Shown: positions 33,206 through 39,620 of the stretch, in pieces
How the letters are laid out: every line of letters begins with the position of its first letter
How positions within the stretch are numbered: position 1 is the first letter of the stretch
Assembly (NCBI GenBank): GCA_022565875.1
Contig: JAIULY010000007.1
Location: 1 to 39,620, forward strand
From: Schleiferiaceae bacterium
GTDB lineage: Bacteria; Bacteroidota; Bacteroidia; Flavobacteriales; Schleiferiaceae
Length of the DNA stretch: 39,620 bases
Reading direction: 5' to 3'
Notes under the pieces: generated by a model
Database searches by the model: none
What the model was told of the DNA's origin: nothing
Seen by the model: the letters and a program-made list of their open reading frames with translations, nothing else
Made by a program: the position numbers and the translations under genes

Positions 33206-33871
33206 TTGACTCCAGAAAATCAGCTTACGGAAGTGCTTTTTGCCCATGAAACGTGGCAATTGCTTCCTGAGAAAGCCGTGTATTGGCCACGCCAAAAAAT
33301 GCTAATCATCAGCGATGTGCACCTTGGAAAAGCCAAGCATTTTCAGTCTCAGGGCATTTCTATCCCCGGCAACCTTGGCCGTCAGGATATTGCGCGAATT
33401 GCAGCGTTATTGCAGCAGTACCAACCTGAGGTGTGCCTATTTTTGGGTGATTTGTTTCATGCCAAAGAAAACAGTGATTGGGAATACCTGATAGCACTCA
33501 TTCAAGAATTTTCTGCGGTTCGATTTATTTTGGTAAAAGGCAATCACGATTTTTTAGCAGATAAGAGTTACGAGCGAGCCGGGTTGCACGTATGTGATCG
33601 GTTTGAGGTGGCTAAAGTGGTGTTTCTGCATGAGCCACAGGAAAATCAACGCGATCTTTTCACCATTGTAGGGCACGTTCATCCCGGTGTGTTGTTAAAG
33701 GGGCTGGCACGTGCGCGTTTTCGTTTGCCTTGTTTTTACGTGGAACCACAACAAATGATACTTCCTGCCTTTGGCAACTTCACGGGGCTTTACACCATGC
33801 AGCCCAGAGGCCACGACCGCGTTTTTGGGGTGGGTGGAGGTGTTGTGTTTGAGGTTACGCCTACGAAGTAG
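33206..33871 (+). CDS. pdeM: Ligase-associated DNA damage response endonuclease PdeM
   Basis: This is a calcineurin-like metallophosphoesterase with the motif set SDVHLGKAKHF, LFLGDLFH, VKGNHD and IVGHVHPG, which bind two metal ions. The -LLP(E)KA-YWP--K-LIISDVHLGK lead-in and length of about 220 residues fit the PdeM family, usually found with an ATP-dependent ligase, an exonuclease and an Lhr-like helicase. None of those partners is adjacent here. The start is uncertain: the frame is open from TTG at 33176, TTG at 33206 gives a family-like N-terminus, and GTG at 33233 is also possible. It overlaps the convergent truB gene by 11 bp. Confidence 0.85.
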   Translation: MTPENQLTEVLFAHETWQLLPEKAVYWPRQKMLIISDVHLGKAKHFQSQGISIPGNLGRQDIARIAALLQQYQPEVCLFLGDLFHAKENSDWEYLIALIQEFSAVRFILVKGNHDFLADKSYERAGLHVCDRFEVAKVVFLHEPQENQRDLFTIVGHVHPGVLLKGLARARFRLPCFYVEPQQMILPAFGNFTGLYTMQPRGHDRVFGVGGGVVFEVTPTK

Positions 33872-34583
33872 CGCGCGCTAAGAGCTGCGAAAAAGTTTCT
33901 ATGGTTAGCGCATCTTCAACAGAATGAGAGCCAGAACTTTCGCGGCGAAGTGCAGCAAGGTGAGCACCAGAATTCAACAATTGTCCGAAATCGTGGGCCA
34001 AAGTGCGTATGTATGTACCCTTAGAGCAAGTAACTCGGAAGAAAACATCGGGAAAAGCATTGTCATCTAGCGCATCCCATTGAAAAATAGTGACCGGACG
34101 AGCGGGTATTTCCGCTGTTTGCCCTTTTCGAGCCAACTCATACAAACGCTCGCCGTCTTGTTTAATCGCCGAGTAGATGGGCGGCACTTGCATAATTTCC
34201 CCTGTGAGTTGTTCTTTTGCGGTGTTGAGCTGTTGTGTGGTAATGTGTTCCGTTGGATACGTGTTGTCTATGGCGGTTTCCAAGTCGTAACTCGGCGTGG
34301 TGCTGCCAAGGCGGATAACACCACTATACGTTTTAATGCCCGACATGAGTTCAGGGATTCTTTTGGTGAACTTTCCTGTACAAATAACAAGCAATCCTGT
34401 AGCCAATGGGTCAAGCGTACCAGCGTGGCCCACTTTTATTTTTTTAATGCCAAACTGTTTGCGAATCAACCAACGCAATTTGTTGACCACCTGAAAAGAA
34501 GTCCACCCAAGGGGTTTATCTATCAAAAGAATTTGACCGTTTAGAAAACCGTCTTTAGAGAAGTCTTGTGAAGGTTTTTCCAT
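33861..34583 (-). CDS. truB: tRNA pseudouridine(55) synthase TruB
   Basis: TruB makes pseudouridine 55 in the T loop of tRNAs. The 240-residue product begins MEKPSQDFSKDGFLNGQILL followed by IDKPLGWTS. Its catalytic motif VGHAGTLDPLATG has Asp58. Further signatures are the YSGVIRLGSTTPSYDLE region, PPIYSAIKQDGERLYELAR and CSKGTYIRTLAHDFG. The open frame runs farther upstream to 34682. ATG at 34583 is preferred because it gives the normal N-terminus and overlaps the uppP stop by one base (TAATG), which suggests translational coupling within the ftsX-DUF3098-uppP-truB operon. Confidence 0.96.
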   Translation of the reverse strand: MEKPSQDFSKDGFLNGQILLIDKPLGWTSFQVVNKLRWLIRKQFGIKKIKVGHAGTLDPLATGLLVICTGKFTKRIPELMSGIKTYSGVIRLGSTTPSYDLETAIDNTYPTEHITTQQLNTAKEQLTGEIMQVPPIYSAIKQDGERLYELARKGQTAEIPARPVTIFQWDALDDNAFPDVFFRVTCSKGTYIRTLAHDFGQLLNSGAHLAALRRESSGSHSVEDALTIETFSQLLARATS

Positions 34584-35386
34584 TAAATAAGCACAACATA
34601 AAGCATGCTGAGGATACCCACAACGAAGCAATAAATGGCGAAATGAGTGAGTTTGGCCCGTTTTACCAAGGCAATCATCCATTTACAGGCAAAGATACCC
34701 GCGATAAAGGCTGCAACAAAGCCAACGAGTAGAATAAAGAGTTTGTCAGATTCGCCTGCGCCGCCCATTTTTACCAAATCTTTGACGTCTAACAGCATTT
34801 TTCCAGCAATGAGTGGCACCACCATGAGAAAAGAGAAACGCGCCGCTTTTTCTCTATCGACACCTAGTCCAACCGTGGTGGCAATGGTAGCGCCGGAGCG
34901 CGAAATACCGGGTAAAATAGCTATCGCTTGCGCAATACCCACAACAAAAGCATTCCAGAAAGTGAGGTTTTTTTGGGTTCGCTTGGCGCGATCGGCCATG
35001 ATGAGAAGTAGACCTGTAATCATTAGCATGCCGCCTACTAGCAAAATGTTTTTGGAAAAAAGCGTTTCTATTTCATCTTTAAAGTAAATCCCAACAAAGG
35101 CAGCAGGAATCATAGAAACGATGATTTTTGTGGTGAATTGCGTTTCTTCATTCCACTCAAACTTTAGTGTGCCTTTGGCTATTTCAAGGATGTCTTTTCG
35201 ATAGACGACTACCGTAGCTAACGCGGTGGCGGCGTGCACAACAACCGTAAAGAGCAAACTTTCTTCTGGAACGCTGTTGTCGCCTAGAAGGGCCTTTGCC
35301 AACTCGAGATGGCCGCTGCTGCTAACGGGTAAAAATTCGGTCAAGCCTTGGATGATACCTAACAGTATCGCTTCAAAAAAGCCCAT
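34583..35386 (-). CDS. uppP: Undecaprenyl-diphosphate phosphatase UppP
   Basis: UppP (BacA) regenerates the undecaprenyl-phosphate carrier for peptidoglycan and surface glycans. The 267-residue polytopic inner-membrane protein has both family signatures: GLTEFLPVSSSGHLELA (14-30, with Glu17 and His26) and LPGISRSGATIATTVGLG (about 158-175, with Arg163). About eight hydrophobic segments are visible. It follows the DUF3098 gene by 40 nt, and its stop is fused to the truB start. The start at 35386 gives MGFFEAILLGIIQG, as expected. Confidence 0.97.
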   Translation of the reverse strand: MGFFEAILLGIIQGLTEFLPVSSSGHLELAKALLGDNSVPEESLLFTVVVHAATALATVVVYRKDILEIAKGTLKFEWNEETQFTTKIIVSMIPAAFVGIYFKDEIETLFSKNILLVGGMLMITGLLLIMADRAKRTQKNLTFWNAFVVGIAQAIAILPGISRSGATIATTVGLGVDREKAARFSFLMVVPLIAGKMLLDVKDLVKMGGAGESDKLFILLVGFVAAFIAGIFACKWMIALVKRAKLTHFAIYCFVVGILSMLYVVLI

Positions 35387-35426
35387 GTGGAAAAGATTGT
35401 CTGATTAAAATAAGCAAGTTAAAAAA

Positions 35427-35672
35427 CTATTTACCAGCGGGCGTATCGTTTTTTGGAACGGACATAATGGCAAAAATTTGAATGACAAACCCAAGCAATA
35501 CAATGATTGGAGCCCAAACCAAACGCTGTGCATTAAAGATATCCTCATTAAAAACGTTTGGGTCATCAGACCCGCCGCCACTCATTAGAATAAATCCAAA
35601 AGCGATGAGCACCACGCCTGCGATAAGATAGATGTAGTTTTTCTTGCCGAAATAATATGCTTGATTATCCAT
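35427..35672 (-). CDS. DUF3098 family small membrane protein
   Basis: The 81-residue protein begins MDNQAYYFGKKNYIYLIAGV. Two membrane helices (about 12-30 and 56-74) are separated by a GGGSDDPNVFNEDIFNAQRL linker. This is the DUF3098 pattern, which in Bacteroidota sits between ftsX and uppP. The frame is open upstream, but ATG at 35672 lies only 5 nt after the ftsX stop and gives the family N-terminus. A role in the division or cell-wall process of the neighbouring genes is inferred from this conserved position. Confidence 0.88.
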   Translation of the reverse strand: MDNQAYYFGKKNYIYLIAGVVLIAFGFILMSGGGSDDPNVFNEDIFNAQRLVWAPIIVLLGFVIQIFAIMSVPKNDTPAGK

Positions 35673-35677
35673 AAAAA

Positions 35678-36556
35678 TTAAAAATAAAGTTGATCTGTTT
35701 TGAGATTCAAATATTTGCGAACTGCAAAGAAAGTGCAAAGCCAGCTGATGAGCAAGCCCAGTGCCCAAATGCCTGCAATGACAATGGCTAGGGGTATGGG
35801 TTCTAGCATCAATCCTAGCTCCGGGTTGTATACGTTGAGGTAATAGGCGCCACTAAAGAGAATCAAAGAAGCTATTAATGCGCCGAGCATGCCTATTTTG
35901 AGGCTTTTAAGAATGAAAGGCCGTTGGATAAACCCTCTTGTGGCGCCAACAAGCTGCATGGTTTTAATCAAAAACCGCTTGGAATAAATGGCCAAACGAA
36001 TGGAACTGTTAATTAAAGCTATAGAAATGAGCAACAACAACACGGCAACCCCAACAAGTACCACAGAGATTTTCTGAATATTGTCATTCACCAACTGAAT
36101 TAAATCGCGATCGAAGACGATTTCTGCCACGTATGGGTTATTGGCCAGTTGCTTTTCTATGCGCTCCAAACTTTCGTTTTCTACAAACTCCGCATTCAAT
36201 TTCACTTCAATTGCGTTTGGTAGTGGGTTGAATCCCAAAAAGTCTAAAAACTCCTCCCCAATTTCTTCTTGCAAAATGGCCGCCGCGTCATCTTTACTAA
36301 TGAAGGTAGAGGTTTTCACAAAAGGTTCCAGATCAAGTTCTTTTTGGAACTCACGTACGGAAGCTTCCTTCGCACTTTCGTCTAGCATGAGCTTTATGGT
36401 AAAGTTCTCTCGAATCTCCCGGCTTAGCGCTTCTGCATTTAGCAAAAGCAAGCCTAAAAGACCTAACAGAAACAAAACCAGTGATATACTCACGATAACT
36501 GAAGCGTATGACGACCGAAGGCGACGCTTGTTGAAAGAATCTATTGTTGCGCTCAT
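35678..36556 (-). CDS. ftsX: Cell division protein FtsX
   Basis: FtsX is the membrane subunit of the FtsEX complex that activates peptidoglycan hydrolases at the septum. The product of about 292 residues has a cytoplasmic start with KRRLRSSYASVIVSISLVLF (first helix) and a periplasmic domain (about 50-165). Three further helices follow around QLVGATRGFIQRPFILKSLK, and the tail is AVRKYLNLKTDQLYF. The frame is open to ATG at 36616, but ATG at 36556 (MSATIDSFNKRRLRSSY) matches the Bacteroidota family start. A TACTTTAG sequence just before it could be a -7 box. ftsE is not adjacent. It heads the ftsX-DUF3098-uppP-truB operon. Confidence 0.93.
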   Translation of the reverse strand: MSATIDSFNKRRLRSSYASVIVSISLVLFLLGLLGLLLLNAEALSREIRENFTIKLMLDESAKEASVREFQKELDLEPFVKTSTFISKDDAAAILQEEIGEEFLDFLGFNPLPNAIEVKLNAEFVENESLERIEKQLANNPYVAEIVFDRDLIQLVNDNIQKISVVLVGVAVLLLLISIALINSSIRLAIYSKRFLIKTMQLVGATRGFIQRPFILKSLKIGMLGALIASLILFSGAYYLNVYNPELGLMLEPIPLAIVIAGIWALGLLISWLCTFFAVRKYLNLKTDQLYF

Positions 36557-36861
36557 TGTTGCCGCTAAAGTAGAAAAAAGGGAGGTATGCCTGCTGTAAA
36601 ATTTGTTAAAGCTCATAGAGGTTATTCACGAGCCACTTTTCTCAACTATTGAGCGCAACAAAACAACAAAAGCCAGCCAAAAAATATAAAGTTTTGCTTT
36701 GCAGGAAGGCAATAAAATTTGTGTAACACTTTCAAAAAAAGAATCAAACGCAAACACCTGTAAATGAGAGAATAAAGTCTATGAATTTGAAAAATTAATA
36801 GAACGTTCATAAAAGTCTGTATAATAGATGTATTTTTTTTTATTGCGGTATATGAAATTTC

Positions 36862-36869
36862 TATTTTTG
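36862..36869 (+). promoter_or_regulatory. -7 box of ruvA-sprA
   Basis: TATTTTTG fits TAnnTTTG. TTG lies 16 nt upstream, shorter than the usual 19-21. It lies 37 nt before the ruvA ATG. The rest of the 36557-36906 divergent gap between ftsX and ruvA is AT-rich and holds no supported gene. Confidence 0.5.
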
Positions 36870-36906
36870 GCGTTTTTTACACCTAACGATAAGTTAAGAA
36901 AGCTTT

Positions 36907-37497
36907 ATGTATCATCACCTACGAGGGAGGCTTATTGAGAAGAACCATACATATGCAGTTGTGGAGTGCGCAGGTATTGGGTTTTTGGTTCACATATCAT
37001 TACACACATACGGCAAGATAGGTGCTACAGAGGAGTGCTTTCTGTACACGCATTATGTTGTTCGAGAGGATGCGCAGCAACTGTTTGGTTTTGCGGAAGC
37101 AGCGGAGTTAGATATTTTTCGTCATTTGATAGCGGTTTCTGGGGTTGGCCCCAATACAGCACGTGTTATTTTATCTACTCTTTCACCAGAAGAAGCCGAG
37201 TTGGCTATTTTGGGTGGTGATATTGCCACATTAAAATCAGTGAAGGGCATTGGCGCTCGGACCGCAGAACGGATTATTGTTGATTTAAAAGACAAAATCA
37301 CCAAAACGGGAGTCGACAAAGGAACGTTGGTGCTTGAAGTTACGCAGCAATCAAAAACGCGTGAAGACGCCCTAGCGGCACTAGAAGCTCTCGGTTTCCA
37401 GAAGCAGGCAGCAGGAAAACTCATCCAGCGCTTAATGGCGGCGAACCCTCAGTGGTCCGTAGAACAAATTATCAAAACAGCACTAAAGAATTTATAA
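36907..37497 (+). CDS. ruvA: Holliday junction branch migration protein RuvA
   Basis: RuvA binds Holliday junctions and loads the RuvB motor. The 196-residue product has the N-terminal OB-fold (MYHHLRGRLIEKNHTYAVVE) and the helix-hairpin-helix pair AVSGVGPNTARVILSTL (about 76-92) and VKGIGARTAERIIVDLKDKI (about 112-131). The C-terminal RuvB-interacting domain reads TREDALAALEALGFQKQAAG. Length and order are standard. sprA starts 6 nt after its stop, an arrangement typical of Bacteroidota, so the two are probably cotranscribed although functionally unrelated. Confidence 0.98.
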   Translation: MYHHLRGRLIEKNHTYAVVECAGIGFLVHISLHTYGKIGATEECFLYTHYVVREDAQQLFGFAEAAELDIFRHLIAVSGVGPNTARVILSTLSPEEAELAILGGDIATLKSVKGIGARTAERIIVDLKDKITKTGVDKGTLVLEVTQQSKTREDALAALEALGFQKQAAGKLIQRLMAANPQWSVEQIIKTALKNL

Positions 37498-37503
37498 GTC
37501 GTT

Positions 37504-39620
37504 TTGAAAGGTAACCGTATTTCACGTTTTGGTCTTTTTGGAGCAGGTATTCTCGTGCTGCCCTTTCTTTGGAGTTTCTCAACGTTTTTTGAGCATCTCG
37601 AACGTGACAATTACAACTTTTCTCCGCCCAACGATACCACAGACACCTTAATCTTCCCCTTGACTAACCCCAACCAAACGGGAGGGTTGTACCTCAACCA
37701 ACCCAATAACTTTTCTTGGGACTCTGAGTTTGATGAGGAAAGCGGGCAATACATCATTTACGAACGAATCGGCGGTTTGCTAGCAAAGCCCCCCATGTTT
37801 ATGACCCCCGAAGAGTATCAAGATTACATCTTCGCCAAACAAGCCGCAGAGTACTGGAACGAGAAAACAGGCAGAACAGGCGGCAAAGAAAAACCGGAAG
37901 AAACAGAAGAAAACAAAGGTTTTATACCCCAGTTTCAAGTGGGGAGTGAGGGTTTTGGACGTATTTTCGGAAGTAATATTGTAGAAATTCGTCCGCAGGG
38001 AACCGCGGAACTCTCATTTGGTATCCGACGCCAAAAAATTGACAACCCCATTATACCCGAACGCAACAGAAAGGTGACAAACTTTGACTTTCAGCAGCGG
38101 ATACAAATGAACGTGGTGGGGAAGATTGGCGAAAAACTCGAACTGCAAACCAACTATGATACTGACGCGACCTTTGCTTTTGAGAATCGCATGAAACTTG
38201 AGTTTTCGGGAGAAGAAGATGACATCATCAAAAAGTTGGAGATGGGTAACGTGAGTTTGCCCGTCAACAGTTCGTTAATCACTGGTGCACAGAGTCTCTT
38301 TGGGATTAAAGGGCAATTTCAGTTTGGAAAAACAATGGTAACAACCGTGTTTTCTGAGCAGCGTTCACAGTCAAAGTCCATTGATATACAGGGCGGGGGG
38401 GCCACACAACAATTTGAAATTTGGGGTGATGAGTACGAAGCCAACCGCCACTTCTTCTTGGGGCACTATTTCCGCGACAACTACGAGCGCTTTTTGCGCA
38501 ATATGCCGGTAATTACCTCCCCCGTACAAATTACGCGAATTGAGGTTTTTGTCACCAACCGCAAATCAGCTGCCTTGGATGTGCGCAACATTGTGGCCTT
38601 TTCGGATTTAGGAGAAGCGGAAGACAAAGCGTATCGTAATTCGGCTCGTAATTTACCCGGGGAGGATATTTTTACAGGTTTCACCGGAGCCGGAAACACC
38701 GCTGCTGCCACCTTCCCAAACAACAATGTCAACAAACTGAACCCTCAAGAACTCGTTCAGATTTTACCTGGCGTGAGAAACATGGCCGATGTGAACGCCA
38801 CGTTAGTCAATGCTGGCTTTGTTGAAGCCACTGAATTCGTTGAGCTGGCAAATGCTCGTAAATTGGCCCCCAATGAATACACCTTCCACCCGCAACTCGG
38901 TTACATCTCGCTGAACCAAGCATTGAATCAAGATGAAGTGGTGGCGGTGGCTTTTCAGTACACGGCCAATGGCAGAACGTTTCAGGTGGGTGAATTTTCT
39001 AATGATGGGGTAACCCCGCCGCGAAACTTGGTTTTGAAGATGCTGCGCAGTACCATTCTCGACGTTAAAATCCCCATGTGGGATTTGATGATGAAAAACG
39101 TCTATAGCCTGAATGCGTTTCAAGTCAATCAAGAAGATTTCCGCTTGGACATCCTTTACATGAACGATGAAACGGGTGTGCCCATTCCCTTTTTACCCGA
39201 TGGCAATTTGCGCGACCAACTGCTTGTTCGCGTCATGGACTTAGACCGTGTGAACAACAACTTAGACCCCATACCGGATGGGTTTTTTGACTTTGTACCC
39301 AACATTACCATAAACCCTCAAAACGGCCGCATCTTTTTCCCGGTTTTGGAGCCCTTTGGTTCTAATCTCGCCAGAAAACTCACCGAAGAACGCGCGCGAG
39401 ACCGCTATGTGTTTCAGGAGCTTTATGATTCTACCAAGTTTCGCGCACGCGAACAAACCCAATTGAACAAATTCCTGATGCGAGGCGAATACAAATCCGC
39501 GTCGGGGTCGGAGATTTCGCTAAACGCCTTTAACATCCCCAAAGGAAGTGTTTCGGTAACCGCTGGCGGACAAACACTTTCCGAAAACGTAGATTACACC
39601 GTTGATTATTCTTTAGGACG
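37504..39620 (+). CDS. sprA: SprA/Sov, type IX secretion outer-membrane translocon (3' end outside window)
   Basis: SprA forms the very large outer-membrane barrel through which type IX cargo (gliding adhesins, secreted enzymes) leaves the cell. The first 705 codons are present and the gene runs off the window. The start is TTG at 37504, 6 nt after ruvA. It gives LKGNRISRFGLFGAGILVLP, a signal-anchor-like start. Features seen are GLYLNQPNNF, an AKPPMFMTPEEYQDYI segment, the N-terminal signature PQGTAELSFGIRRQKIDNPI, a strand series (KLELQTNYDTDATFAFENRM) and the NVSLPVNSSLITGAQSLFGI block, all characteristic of SprA. No in-frame stop is seen. Its presence implies a type IX system elsewhere in the genome. 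Confidence 0.95.
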   Translation, partial: MKGNRISRFGLFGAGILVLPFLWSFSTFFEHLERDNYNFSPPNDTTDTLIFPLTNPNQTGGLYLNQPNNFSWDSEFDEESGQYIIYERIGGLLAKPPMFMTPEEYQDYIFAKQAAEYWNEKTGRTGGKEKPEETEENKGFIPQFQVGSEGFGRIFGSNIVEIRPQGTAELSFGIRRQKIDNPIIPERNRKVTNFDFQQRIQMNVVGKIGEKLELQTNYDTDATFAFENRMKLEFSGEEDDIIKKLEMGNVSLPVNSSLITGAQSLFGIKGQFQFGKTMVTTVFSEQRSQSKSIDIQGGGATQQFEIWGDEYEANRHFFLGHYFRDNYERFLRNMPVITSPVQITRIEVFVTNRKSAALDVRNIVAFSDLGEAEDKAYRNSARNLPGEDIFTGFTGAGNTAAATFPNNNVNKLNPQELVQILPGVRNMADVNATLVNAGFVEATEFVELANARKLAPNEYTFHPQLGYISLNQALNQDEVVAVAFQYTANGRTFQVGEFSNDGVTPPRNLVLKMLRSTILDVKIPMWDLMMKNVYSLNAFQVNQEDFRLDILYMNDETGVPIPFLPDGNLRDQLLVRVMDLDRVNNNLDPIPDGFFDFVPNITINPQNGRIFFPVLEPFGSNLARKLTEERARDRYVFQELYDSTKFRAREQTQLNKFLMRGEYKSASGSEISLNAFNIPKGSVSVTAGGQTLSENVDYTVDYSLG

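Overview
The window looks like chromosomal DNA of a free-living Bacteroidota, most likely Flavobacteriales. The reasons are: a SprA (type IX secretion translocon) gene directly after ruvA; asnS followed by rpoN; ftsX-DUF3098-uppP-truB; a GT3-type glycogen synthase; a DUF5723 outer-membrane protein; LytTR systems with a propeller sensor kinase; and Bacteroidota -7 boxes of the form TAnnTTTG before tRNA-Gly, the ECF sigma gene, the sensor kinase, ruvA and a kinase-like gene. Several core genes appear to start at GTG or TTG without a clear Shine-Dalgarno sequence.

Layout. 1-4760 is an accessory region. It holds the 3' end of an rhs/polymorphic-toxin gene with an AT-rich toxin-like tip, a probable immunity gene, degenerate copies of an rhs-associated repeat, small orphan genes, a decayed gene, a ParE/antitoxin module and a structured GC-rich repeat. 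4773-7478 (minus) is a CtpF-like P-type ATPase. 7967-11457 (plus) is asnS-rpoN-PAP2-like gene. 11472-12236 (minus) is an orphan LytTR regulator. 12436-14510 is a second accessory patch: five copies of a hairpin repeat surround a polyvalent-type kinase gene split across two frames at an A6G slippery run. 14573-17017 (minus) is lon.

17210-21772 carries an exported hypothetical protein and a complete propeller-kinase/LytTR pair. 21769-24936 is trmH-like and mutS. 24996-25197 holds tRNA-Gly(GCC) and tRNA-Leu(UAA) separated by a terminator-like hairpin. 25234-30024 (minus) is glycogen synthase, a lipoprotein and a DUF5723 barrel protein. 30948-32438 is an ECF sigma factor with a membrane-anchored probable anti-sigma factor and a Spy/CpxP-like protein. 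32584-33871 is miaE and pdeM. 33861-36556 (minus) is the cell-envelope operon ftsX-DUF3098-uppP-truB. 36907-39620 is ruvA and the first part of sprA, cut by the window end.

Most of the window is conserved housekeeping DNA (tRNA maturation, mismatch repair, proteolysis, cell wall and division, secretion). The most unusual parts are the toxin/immunity graveyard at the left end and the repeat island with the frame-split kinase. No complete new defence or biosynthetic system is evident.
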